This document shows positions 43,348-51,388 of a stretch of DNA of 64,000 bases, in pieces. Position numbers and translations under genes: made by a program. This stretch comes from Bacteroidales bacterium. GTDB taxonomy: Bacteria > Bacteroidota > Bacteroidia > Bacteroidales > F082. Below the pieces are notes generated by a model that made no database searches, was not told the DNA's origin, and worked only from the letters and a program-made list of their open reading frames with translations. The stretch is taken from NCBI GenBank assembly GCA_017538795.1, contig JAFYIE010000011.1, positions 27,795 to 91,794 on the forward strand, given 5' to 3'. Each line of letters opens with the position of its first letter. Within the stretch, counting starts at the first letter, position 1.

Positions 43348-46300
43348 ATGAAAAAATGTTTCTTTTTAATCATGTCGCTTTTTATCGCGACAATCGTAAA
43401 TGCCCAATTATCAGGCACTTACACAATCAACAGTAACGCTTCTCAAAATCCTAACTACACTTCTCTGAGTGCGGCAGCTTCGGCATTGTCGGCGGGCGTG
43501 TCAGGTCAGGTGATTTTTGAAATCGCCCCGGGAACCTACGAGGAGTATGTGACAATCAACCAAATCAACGGAGCATCGGCAACTAACCGTGTGATTTTCA
43601 GAGGCATGGGCGCCGACAATCAGCAAGTTGTGGTGACCAGCAACGCTGGCTACACCGACAACAGCACTCTCAAACTCAACGGTGCCGACTATGTCACTTT
43701 CGAAAACATGACGGTGACGACAACGTCGACTGGCAAAGCTCGTTTGTTGGTATTCGACGGCCAGTGCGACTACACTCTCTTCCAGAATGTGCGTTTCGTA
43801 GGGGTTGAGGTGCCTTCAAACTCAAGCGATAACGACAAAAACCTCGTCCACATGAACAACGGCGACGGCATCATCAACCACGACGCGCAATTTGTCGGAT
43901 GCCAGTTCATCAACGGCTGCATCGCTTTGTATGTCCAAGGCAAGAACATGAGCCAGTTTAATGAAGGTCTTCTTGTCGAAAACTGCTACTTTGAAAACCA
44001 GCAGTTTAAGTCGATTTATCCTACCTTCTATCACAATATCGTGATTCGTGGCAACAATATCGTCAACGCCAACGACTTCAAGACAGATTACAACGCCATC
44101 GACATTTTCCAATGCTACAATGGCGCCATCATCGAAAATAACGTGATGAATGTGACCCGCACGACGAGCTACACCACTGTGTTTAGAATCCGTCCTTTGG
44201 TGGGAACAGCCGACAATCATGTGATTATTAGAAACAACATCGTTAACCTTCAGGCAAACTCCAACAGCTATGCTTTCGCCATCGACTACAACGACTGCGC
44301 ATACGTCGATTTTGCACATAACACTTTGAAATGCACCGGAACAGGCGAGAATATCAACATCTTCGTGCAGAAAAACGGTACAAACTTGAATTTTTACAAC
44401 AATTTGCTTGTAAATACCACAAACGGATACGTCTTCCGCTTCAACAACGACGTTGCCAGCCGCATGAGCGATTACAACAGAATTCAATATTCAGGCAGCC
44501 ATATTGGAAGATTCACTTCTACCGACTGTGCCACGTTGAGCGACTGGACAACGGCTACCGGCTTCGATTCACATTCGACGATGTGCACGCCTAACTTTGT
44601 GGGAACTAACGACTTACACATCACCGATGCAACAGGTTTGACAGTAGCAAATCCGCTTTCATACGTCACCACCGACATCGACGGACAGAATCGTTCAACC
44701 ACAGCACCATGTGCGGGAGCCGACGAACTGGCAAGCGGTGCAAACCTGCCTCCGGTAGTGGCAAACCCAGTCAGCAACATCACTTTCAACACATATCCGG
44801 CAAGTCAGACAGTCAACCTAAACAACACCTTCAACGACCCTGACGACCCAAATGAGAATATCGTGATTACCGTTGCTTCGAACAGCAATCCGACACTTGT
44901 GTCAACTACTTTGAACAACAAAACTTTGACAGTTACGCGTCTTGCAAGCACCGGCGGAACAGCAAATATCACGCTCAATGCCGAAAGCGCAGGCCAGTCG
45001 GTGCAGACCTCGTTCTCGGTTGAATGCATCGCCGAAGACTTGCCTCCTGTCGTGGCAAACCAGCTCGCTCCAATCAACTTCACGAGCTATCCTCAGACGC
45101 TGACTTTCGACCTCAGCAACACCTTCGATGACCCCGACAACAACAACGACTTTATCGTTATCACGGTGCAAAGCTGCCCGTCAGAAATCACAGCTACAGT
45201 TGATGATGAAGATGTGCTTCACGTCAGCAGAAATACGGCCAACGCTTTCACCAACAAGACTTTAGTCATCCGCGCCACAAGCAATGGCAAACATGTCGAT
45301 ATGAATGTCAGCGTGTCGGGTAACGAAGTCACAGTGACCGTTGGAACAGCTACTTTCGACGATGTTACTCTTGGTTCAACCGGCTACTGGACTGGCGAGG
45401 AAGGCGATAACGAGATGTTCAGCGGTGGCTGGATGTTCACCAACTATTACTCACAGGCATATTCATTCTGGGGCGGCTTTACAGCCTCGAACCACACCGA
45501 TTTGACACAAACTGGCATGGATGCACAATACACAGCTATCACAGCTGGTGGCTACAATGGTTCGGCACAATACGGAGTAGCTTACACATATGGTGCACAG
45601 ACAGACGTCTATGCTTCCGACGGAGCCGTACATACCGTCAGTGGATGTTATGTCACAAACAACCTCTGGGCTTATCAGAGCATCACGGAAGGCGACTACA
45701 GCTCGACACCTTTCGGCGGCACAAGTGGCAACGATCCTGACTGGTTCAAACTCACGGCGACAGGTAAAAACGCCAGCGGTCAGACCGTCGGAACCCTCGA
45801 TTTCTACCTTGCCGACTATCGTTTCGACAACAACGATGAAGACTACGTCGTCGACACCTGGGAATGGTTCGACCTTAGTCCTCTTGGTGCAGTTCACACC
45901 ATCTCATTCAGTCTTTCATCAACAAAAGGCAATCAATACGGCATGCTGACACCTGCTTATTTCTGCATCGACGACTTCAACGGAGAGGCTCCGGTACAAC
46001 CGCAAGATTTGCCTCCATATATACTGAATCCAGTTGGAGATGTGGTATTTGAAGGCTATCCTCAGACAATTCAACTCTATTTGAACGGCGTTGCTACCGA
46101 TCCTGATGATGACGACGATTTGATTGAATACAGCATCGTTTCAAATTCAAACGTAGATGAGCTTTCTGCAACAATGGAAGGCAAAATTCTGAATCTGACT
46201 CGTCTTTCGAGAGAAGAGTCCGCTGCAGACCTCGTTATGCGTGCTACAAGCGACGGACAACACGTTGATTTCAATATCCATGTCATAATGAATTTTGTTC

Positions 46301-46554
46301 CGGATGGCGTTGATGAAAACAGCTTCAATGTGGCGATTTACCCGAATCCTACGAACGGCGAAATAAACATCAACATAGAAAACGCTTCACATTTCAACTA
46401 TCAGATTTACAACATGATGGGACAAAATGTGATGAATGGAATGAAGCAAAGCAGCGAGCTGCGTCTTGATCTGAGCAACATTGAAAAAGGTGTTTATTTC
46501 ATTTCGATTTTCACTGAAAATCATAAATTTATTGAAAGAATTGTTATAAAATAA
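43348..46554 (+). CDS. Cobalamin-riboswitch-controlled T9SS protein: beta-helix, repeats and DUF4465-like domain
   Basis: A 1068-residue surface protein. Order: signal peptide (MKKCFFLIMSLFIATIVNAQ); right-handed beta-helix from about 25 to 455 (IAPGTYEEYVTINQINGASATNRVIFRGMG; many N-rich turns); two repeats of about 95 residues starting NLPPVVANPVSNITFNTYP and DLPPVVANQLAPINFTSYP; a domain of about 215 residues (665-885, ATFDDVTLGSTGYWTGEEGDNEMFSGGWMFTNYYS) that I recognise as DUF4465-like; a third repeat (DLPPYILNPVGDVVFEGYP); and a T9SS sorting domain ending FIERIVIK. The riboswitch points to corrinoid capture or handling at the surface. The CoA-transferase gene follows by 7 bp. Confidence 0.88.
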   Translation: MKKCFFLIMSLFIATIVNAQLSGTYTINSNASQNPNYTSLSAAASALSAGVSGQVIFEIAPGTYEEYVTINQINGASATNRVIFRGMGADNQQVVVTSNAGYTDNSTLKLNGADYVTFENMTVTTTSTGKARLLVFDGQCDYTLFQNVRFVGVEVPSNSSDNDKNLVHMNNGDGIINHDAQFVGCQFINGCIALYVQGKNMSQFNEGLLVENCYFENQQFKSIYPTFYHNIVIRGNNIVNANDFKTDYNAIDIFQCYNGAIIENNVMNVTRTTSYTTVFRIRPLVGTADNHVIIRNNIVNLQANSNSYAFAIDYNDCAYVDFAHNTLKCTGTGENINIFVQKNGTNLNFYNNLLVNTTNGYVFRFNNDVASRMSDYNRIQYSGSHIGRFTSTDCATLSDWTTATGFDSHSTMCTPNFVGTNDLHITDATGLTVANPLSYVTTDIDGQNRSTTAPCAGADELASGANLPPVVANPVSNITFNTYPASQTVNLNNTFNDPDDPNENIVITVASNSNPTLVSTTLNNKTLTVTRLASTGGTANITLNAESAGQSVQTSFSVECIAEDLPPVVANQLAPINFTSYPQTLTFDLSNTFDDPDNNNDFIVITVQSCPSEITATVDDEDVLHVSRNTANAFTNKTLVIRATSNGKHVDMNVSVSGNEVTVTVGTATFDDVTLGSTGYWTGEEGDNEMFSGGWMFTNYYSQAYSFWGGFTASNHTDLTQTGMDAQYTAITAGGYNGSAQYGVAYTYGAQTDVYASDGAVHTVSGCYVTNNLWAYQSITEGDYSSTPFGGTSGNDPDWFKLTATGKNASGQTVGTLDFYLADYRFDNNDEDYVVDTWEWFDLSPLGAVHTISFSLSSTKGNQYGMLTPAYFCIDDFNGEAPVQPQDLPPYILNPVGDVVFEGYPQTIQLYLNGVATDPDDDDDLIEYSIVSNSNVDELSATMEGKILNLTRLSREESAADLVMRATSDGQHVDFNIHVIMNFVPDGVDENSFNVAIYPNPTNGEININIENASHFNYQIYNMMGQNVMNGMKQSSELRLDLSNIEKGVYFISIFTENHKFIERIVIK

Positions 46555-46561
46555 CAACGTC

Positions 46562-47875
46562 ATGAAAAAGCAATATCAAGCAGTTTCAGCGGCTGATGCT
46601 GTTAAAGTCATAAAATCCGGCGACCATGTTCATATCAGCTCGGTGTCGAGCGTGCCGCAATGTCTCGTGAAAGCCCTCTGCGACCGTGGCCGCGCGGGAG
46701 AGTTGAAAAATGTTTATATCCACCACCTCCACACCGAAGGAGCAGCTCCTTATGTCAACCCTGAGTTTGAAGGCATTTTCCAGCACAACGCTTTCTTTGT
46801 CGGCGCCAACGTCCGCGAAAGCGTGCAGAAAGGTTTGGCCGATTACATCCCGGTGTTCCTGGGCGAGACCTCGAAACTTTACCGCGAGAAATATATAAAA
46901 TGCAACGTGGCGATGATCCAGGTGTGCCCGCCTGATAAGTTCGGTTACGTGTCGTTGGGCTCGTCTGTCGACGCAACTTTGGCAGCCATGGAGAACGCTG
47001 AGTTTGTTATCGCTGTGGTTAACAAACACGTGCCTCGCACTTTCGGCGACGCGCTCGTCCACATCAGCAGTATCAACGTCTTCGTTGAAGACGACACGCC
47101 TTTGCTCACTGTCGATATGCCTGAGCCGAACGAGGTGGAGAAAACCATCGGCCGTTACTGCGCTGAGCTCATCGAAGACGGCGCCTGCCTCCAGATGGGT
47201 ATCGGCAGCATCCCGAACGCGATTTTGTCGTGCCTCCACAACCATAAAAACATCGGCATCCACACCGAGATGTTCTCCGACGGCATCCTTCCGTTGGTAA
47301 AGAAAGGCATCATCACGGGCGACAACAAGAAACTCGACAAGGGCAAGATCGTCTCCACTTTCGTGATGGGTTCGAAAAAAATCTATGACTTCATCGACGG
47401 CAACCATGAGGTTTTGCTGAAAGACGTGGAATACACCAACGATCCGTTCATCATCGCGCAGCAGCCTAAGATGACATCCATCAACTCGGCGATTCAAATT
47501 GACCTCTCGGGTCAGGTGTGTGCCGACTCGTTGGGCGACAAAATTTACTCGGGCGTGGGCGGTCAGATTGACTACGTCTACGGCTCATCGCGTGCACAAG
47601 GCGGCAAGGCTATCATTGCTATGCCTTCGACAACAAGAAAAGGCATCAACAAGATTGTGCCGGCACTCGATTTAGGATCTGGCGCTGTCACTACGCGTAA
47701 CCACATCCATTGGTTTATCACGGAATACGGTGCGGTGAACCTCTACGGTCGCTCCCTGCAGGAACGCGCGCGTCTCATCATCTCCGTCGCTCACCCGAAA
47801 TATCAGGAAGAGCTCGACGAGGCTGCATTCAAACGCTTCGGTCCGCATTATCATTATATTTGCAGAAACATGTAA
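46562..47875 (+). CDS. Acetyl-CoA hydrolase/transferase family CoA-transferase
   Basis: A 437-residue cytoplasmic enzyme of the family that includes 4-hydroxybutyrate, butyryl-CoA:acetate and propionyl-CoA:succinate CoA-transferases. Visible: a N-terminal half with GDHVHISSVSSVPQCLVKAL, the CoA-loop region LQMGIGSIPNAIL, the catalytic Glu236 in NIGIHTEMFSDGI, and C-terminal GKIVSTFVMGSKKIYDF, GGQIDYVYGSSRAQGGKAIIAMPST. It moves CoA between short-chain acyl groups in fermentation; which acids are used cannot be read. It lies 7 bp after the riboswitch-controlled gene, so it may share its cobalamin control. Confidence 0.9.
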   Translation: MKKQYQAVSAADAVKVIKSGDHVHISSVSSVPQCLVKALCDRGRAGELKNVYIHHLHTEGAAPYVNPEFEGIFQHNAFFVGANVRESVQKGLADYIPVFLGETSKLYREKYIKCNVAMIQVCPPDKFGYVSLGSSVDATLAAMENAEFVIAVVNKHVPRTFGDALVHISSINVFVEDDTPLLTVDMPEPNEVEKTIGRYCAELIEDGACLQMGIGSIPNAILSCLHNHKNIGIHTEMFSDGILPLVKKGIITGDNKKLDKGKIVSTFVMGSKKIYDFIDGNHEVLLKDVEYTNDPFIIAQQPKMTSINSAIQIDLSGQVCADSLGDKIYSGVGGQIDYVYGSSRAQGGKAIIAMPSTTRKGINKIVPALDLGSGAVTTRNHIHWFITEYGAVNLYGRSLQERARLIISVAHPKYQEELDEAAFKRFGPHYHYICRNM

Positions 47876-47879
47876 AATA

Positions 47880-47897
47880 GTTAGTAGTACTACTAAC
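47880..47897. terminator. 18-bp perfect palindrome between CoA-transferase and marC
   Basis: GTTAGTAGTACTACTAAC is a perfect inverted repeat 5 bp after the CoA-transferase stop. It could form a hairpin at the mRNA end, but no U-run follows, so the terminator call is weak. Related GTTAG/TTAGAAGTTAG strings occur after other genes (51381, 56359, 60271). Confidence 0.35.
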
Positions 47898-47913
47898 TTC
47901 TAACTTAAAGAAA

Positions 47914-48495
47914 ATGATCAATTTTGTAGAAATCTTTGGAGCTTTCTTCGTGATGGCAGCCATTATCGATATCTTCGGCTCCATTCCGATTTTCGTGAGC
48001 ATGAAGGAGCAGAACAAAGTCATCAAGGCGGGACAGGCTTGTCTTGTGGCATTGGCTTTGTTTTTGGCGTTTTTCTTCGCTGGCGACGGACTTTTAAGAC
48101 TTTTCGGCATCGACAAGGAATCGTTTGCCGTGGCTGGTTCGTTTGTGCTGTTTGTTCTTGCTGTCGAAATGATTCTCGGTCGCGAGATTATCAAAAATGA
48201 GAACAATAGTGGCGGAGCGAGCATCGTTCCTGTAGCGTTTCCATTGATTGCCGGTCCTGGTGCCCTGACAGGTCTTCTTTCGCTGCGTGCCGACTACGCA
48301 ATCATCAACATTTTGATAGGTTTGTTGTTGAACATCATCCTCGATTACATAGTGATTCGCCGCCTCGACATGATTCAAAGAATCTTGGGACAAAATCTCA
48401 TCTTCATCTTACGAAAATTCTTCGGTGTGATATTGTTGGCGATAGCTGTCAATATGTTTGTCAACAACATTATGGTTATTATCGCAAAGGTATAA
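47914..48495 (+). CDS. MarC/YhcE-like family membrane protein
   Basis: A 193-residue inner-membrane protein with six helices. The MarC-family marks are MINFVEIFGAFFVMAAIIDIFGSIPIFVSM at the start and IVPVAFPLIAGPGALTGLLSLRADYA in the middle. The family was once linked to multiple antibiotic resistance, which was not confirmed; the transported substrate is unknown. Single gene, 38 bp after the CoA-transferase. Confidence 0.9.
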   Translation: MINFVEIFGAFFVMAAIIDIFGSIPIFVSMKEQNKVIKAGQACLVALALFLAFFFAGDGLLRLFGIDKESFAVAGSFVLFVLAVEMILGREIIKNENNSGGASIVPVAFPLIAGPGALTGLLSLRADYAIINILIGLLLNIILDYIVIRRLDMIQRILGQNLIFILRKFFGVILLAIAVNMFVNNIMVIIAKV

Positions 48496-48529
48496 AAATA
48501 AAAAATTCTTTTATCTTTCAGAAATTTAT

Positions 48530-48537
48530 TATCTTTG
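48530..48537 (+). promoter_or_regulatory. -7 promoter element TATCTTTG for the rSAM/lipoprotein pair
   Basis: Exact TAnnTTTG match, 21 bp before ATG 48559. It overlaps an upstream in-frame start (48535), which is thereby excluded. Confidence 0.65.
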
Positions 48538-48558
48538 CAGCGTAATAACATTTTTAAA

Positions 48559-48828
48559 ATGAAAAAATCTGTTCGAACGATTTGGATTGCCATGCTGTCT
48601 GTGGTGGCGTTTCTGGTGGCTTGCGTGTCGAGCAAAGGCTTAACCAAGACCGAGAAAGCAAAACTCGTGAGGGAACGCGACTCCATCCAGGAAATCCTCA
48701 ACAGACGCGAAGGCGCTTGCGTTTACGGTCCACCAGAGGTGATTCAGGCTTTTGGCGCTGAGACTCAACGACTTCGTCATCAACTCGATTCCATCAACCA
48801 GCGTTTAGGCGAAGATGAGCCTAAATAA
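48559..48828 (+). CDS. Small lipoprotein of an rSAM/lipoprotein system
   Basis: An 89-residue protein with a lipoprotein signal (MKKSVRTIWIAMLSVVAFLVACVSSKG, Cys22). The mature part is a charged helix-rich stretch (TKTEKAKLVRERDSIQEILNRREGACVYGPPEVIQAFGAETQRLRHQLDSINQRL) with one further Cys in the motif GACVYGPPE. Its stop overlaps the radical SAM gene by 14 bp. The pair corresponds to what I recall as the TIGR04134 (lipoprotein) and TIGR04133 (radical SAM) families of Bacteroidota. The central Cys-Val-Tyr-Gly-Pro-Pro segment is a possible site of modification; the function is unknown. Confidence 0.8.
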   Translation: MKKSVRTIWIAMLSVVAFLVACVSSKGLTKTEKAKLVRERDSIQEILNRREGACVYGPPEVIQAFGAETQRLRHQLDSINQRLGEDEPK

Positions 48829-49891
48829 ACTCGGTTTTTATAAGAGACTTCAGCTTGAAATCAACCGTACTGCATTGAAACAACGGGTTGACGAACACGA
48901 ATTGCATCAGCTTTTTTGGGAATGTACTTTAAGATGTAACCTCAACTGCCGTCATTGTGGCAGCGACTGCCGTGTGCTTTCCGAGCAGAACGACATGCCG
49001 CTCGACGATTTTCTGAAAGTTTTAGACGAGATAAAACAACACCAAGACCCGTCGAAAGTTGTGGTGATAACCACAGGAGGCGAGCCGATGATGCGTCGTG
49101 ACCTTGCATTTTGCGGAAGCGAGATATCAAAACGCGGCTTCATGTGGGGCATGGTGACAAACGGTATGCTTCTCACACCTGAAAAACTCGATGAATTTGT
49201 TGAAAACGGCCTGAAATCTATCGCCGTGAGCTTCGACGGCTTCGAAGACGACCACAATTGGATGCGAGGCAACACCTCAAGTTACAAAAATGTGCTTGTC
49301 GCCATAGAAGCAATGAAACAGCATCCTGGTTTGACGTGGGATGTGATAACTTGTGTGAACCAAAGAACCATAAAATATCTGCCTGAATTTCGAGATTTTC
49401 TTGTTTCTCTTGGAGTAAAAAGATGGCGTTTGTTCACAGTGTTTCCGTTCGGGCGAGCCGCAGGCGAGCCCGATTTACAGCTGTCGAATGAACAGTTTGT
49501 GGAAATGCTTGAATTTATCAAGCAAACACGCCACGAAGGTAAAATCCGTGCCGACTATGGATGTGACGGCTTCCTCGGACCATACGAAGGCGAGGTGCGA
49601 AACCATTATTATTCGTGTAGCGCTGGAATCAATATCGCATCGGTGCTCGCCGACGGCTCCATCTCGGGCTGCCTGAGCATCCGCAGCGATTATCATCAGG
49701 GAAATATCTATCAAGACAGCTTCTGGAACGTTTGGCAAAACAGATTTGAAAAATATCGTGACCGAAAATGGATGAAAACCGGGCAATGCGCCGATTGCAA
49801 AATGTGGCGCTACTGCCTCGGCAACGGCTTCCATCTTCGAGACGGCGACGGAAAACTACAAGTTTGCCAATATCACAAAATTTCTATATAA
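48815..49891 (+). CDS. Radical SAM/SPASM enzyme of an rSAM/lipoprotein system
   Basis: A 358-residue enzyme. The radical SAM cluster motif is CNLNCRHC (near residues 37-44), preceded by LFWECTLR, and followed by the SAM-binding GGEP (ITTGGEPMMRRD). The C-terminal third has a SPASM-type cysteine set for an auxiliary cluster: YSCSAGINIASVLADGSISGC, then GQCADCKMWRYC and QVCQYH. SPASM enzymes usually modify peptides or proteins; the adjacent lipoprotein is the obvious candidate substrate, though no modification is known to me. Translationally coupled to it by a 14-bp overlap. No peptidase or export ABC gene is near. Confidence 0.88.
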   Translation: MSLNKLGFYKRLQLEINRTALKQRVDEHELHQLFWECTLRCNLNCRHCGSDCRVLSEQNDMPLDDFLKVLDEIKQHQDPSKVVVITTGGEPMMRRDLAFCGSEISKRGFMWGMVTNGMLLTPEKLDEFVENGLKSIAVSFDGFEDDHNWMRGNTSSYKNVLVAIEAMKQHPGLTWDVITCVNQRTIKYLPEFRDFLVSLGVKRWRLFTVFPFGRAAGEPDLQLSNEQFVEMLEFIKQTRHEGKIRADYGCDGFLGPYEGEVRNHYYSCSAGINIASVLADGSISGCLSIRSDYHQGNIYQDSFWNVWQNRFEKYRDRKWMKTGQCADCKMWRYCLGNGFHLRDGDGKLQVCQYHKISI

Positions 49892-49893
49892 AT

Positions 49894-49964
49894 TCTTTAG
49901 TCATCAATTTTGAAGGCCTTCAGCTTCCGAAGGAAGGTGGCAGCCGAAAAATGATGACTAAAGA
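49894..49964. repeat. 71-bp GTCATCA palindromic element (family A), copy 4
   Basis: Arms AATTCTTTAGTCATCA and TGATGACTAAAGAATT pair perfectly over 16 bp. Relative to copies 1 and 2 the left arm has TCTTTAG and the right arm CTAAAGA, so both sides changed together. It starts 3 bp after the radical SAM gene and ends 28 bp before the radA promoter. Confidence 0.88.
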
Positions 49965-49991
49965 ATTGTTTCGTAATGTCAAAAATTTTAG

Positions 49992-49999
49992 TATTTTTG
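49992..49999 (+). promoter_or_regulatory. -7 promoter element TATTTTTG for radA
   Basis: Exact TAnnTTTG match, 14 bp before ATG 50014. This excludes the long upstream extension of the radA frame, which runs through the palindromic repeat. Confidence 0.65.
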
Positions 50000-50013
50000 C
50001 AAAAATTAAAATT

Positions 50014-51381
50014 ATGGCCAAAGTTAAAACGGTATTTTTTTGCAAAGAATGTGGCAATGAATCGCCAAAATGGATGGGCCATTGCCCTGCGTGTGGAGCG
50101 TGGAATAGCTATGTTGAAGAGACGGTAGTGACAGGAAAAGACAGTAAATCCGTTTCAAAAGATGTTGATTTTCAAAACTTTAAAAGCAAGCCGACCCCAA
50201 TTCGTGAGGTCACAAGCGCACAAGAAGAGCGTATCGATTCGGGTTACGAAGAGCTGAATCGTGTGCTCGGCGGCGGTCTCGTCCCAGGTTCTCTGGTGCT
50301 TCTCGGCGGTGAGCCTGGCATCGGAAAATCTACTTTGTTGCTGCAAATGGCGCTTCTGATAAATAAAAAGGTGCTTTATGTGTCGGGTGAGGAAAGCCAG
50401 CAACAGATAAAAATGCGTGCCGACAGAATCGGGATAAAAAACGACAACTGTCTGGTACTCAACGAGACTGACACGCAACAAATCTTGAAGCATTTCAAAG
50501 ATGTTCAGCCCGATATCATGATTATCGACTCGATTCAGACGTTGGAATCGCCTTCGGTAGATGCAACGGCAGGCAGCATCAGTCAGATTCGGGAGACGGC
50601 CGCGGAAATGAATAAGATAGCGAAGACATTCCATGTGCCAGTGTTTCTAATCGGTCATATCACAAAGGACGGCACCATCGCCGGACCTAAGATTTTGGAG
50701 CATATTGTCGACACGGTGCTGCAGTTTGAAGGCGACCGCCATTATGGTTTCCGCATATTAAGAACCGTGAAAAACCGTTTCGGCTCGTCGTCGGAGCTCG
50801 GTATATTCGAGATGAACGCCGACGGCTTACGTGAGGTTAAGAATCCTAGTGAAATCTTGCTTTCGCAACGTGAGACAGCTGTCAGCGGTATCGCAATAGC
50901 GGCTATGGTTGAAGGTCTACGCCCGATGCTTGTCGAGACGCAAGCTCTGGTGAGCTCTGCCGCCTACGGAACGCCTCAAAGGTCGAGCACAGGCTTCGAT
51001 ATCCGTCGTTTGAACATGCTTCTGGCGGTTCTCGAAAAACGCGCAGGTTTCCGTCTCGGTGCAAAAGACGTGTTTCTGAACATCGCTGGCGGCCTTCGTG
51101 TCGATGATCCGGCAATGGATTTGGCAGTTGTGGCGGCAGTTCTGTCGTCGAGTGAGGACGTTGCGATAGACGGCAGATGCGCTTTTGCGGCTGAGGTAGG
51201 ACTTTCGGGCGAGGTACGCGCTGTCAACAGGGTAGAGGCTCGCATCGCTGAGGCCGACAAACTCGGTTTCGACAAGATTTTCGTCTCGAAATACAGCGCT
51301 AAAGGCCTCGACACCAGCAAATACAAAATAAAAGTGGTGCCGGTAGCGACGATAGGACAACTCTTTAAGGAGTTATTTTAG
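50014..51381 (+). CDS. radA: DNA repair protein RadA
   Basis: A 455-residue RecA-like ATPase that helps branch migration in recombinational repair. Domains: an N-terminal zinc finger (FFCKECGNESPKWMGHCPACGAWNSY), Walker A GGEPGIGKSTLL, the RadA-specific KNRFGSSSELGIFEM motif, and a C-terminal Lon-protease-like domain (from about 290, without an active Ser-Lys dyad that I can confirm). The frame extends 82 codons upstream, but that region holds repeat A4 and the promoter; MAKVKTVFFC is the standard start. Confidence 0.96.
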   Translation: MAKVKTVFFCKECGNESPKWMGHCPACGAWNSYVEETVVTGKDSKSVSKDVDFQNFKSKPTPIREVTSAQEERIDSGYEELNRVLGGGLVPGSLVLLGGEPGIGKSTLLLQMALLINKKVLYVSGEESQQQIKMRADRIGIKNDNCLVLNETDTQQILKHFKDVQPDIMIIDSIQTLESPSVDATAGSISQIRETAAEMNKIAKTFHVPVFLIGHITKDGTIAGPKILEHIVDTVLQFEGDRHYGFRILRTVKNRFGSSSELGIFEMNADGLREVKNPSEILLSQRETAVSGIAIAAMVEGLRPMLVETQALVSSAAYGTPQRSSTGFDIRRLNMLLAVLEKRAGFRLGAKDVFLNIAGGLRVDDPAMDLAVVAAVLSSSEDVAIDGRCAFAAEVGLSGEVRAVNRVEARIAEADKLGFDKIFVSKYSAKGLDTSKYKIKVVPVATIGQLFKELF

Positions 51382-51388
51382 TTAGAAG

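Noticed and set aside
46586-47497. 303-codon open frame on the minus strand inside the CoA-transferase gene
   Set aside because: Mirror of strong codon bias in the real gene; the translation is His/Val/Asp-rich without family likeness, signal or promoter.
49768-50013. N-terminal extension of RadA by 82 residues
   Set aside because: It runs through the end of the radical SAM gene, a palindromic repeat and the radA promoter; the zinc-finger start MAKVKTVFFC is standard.
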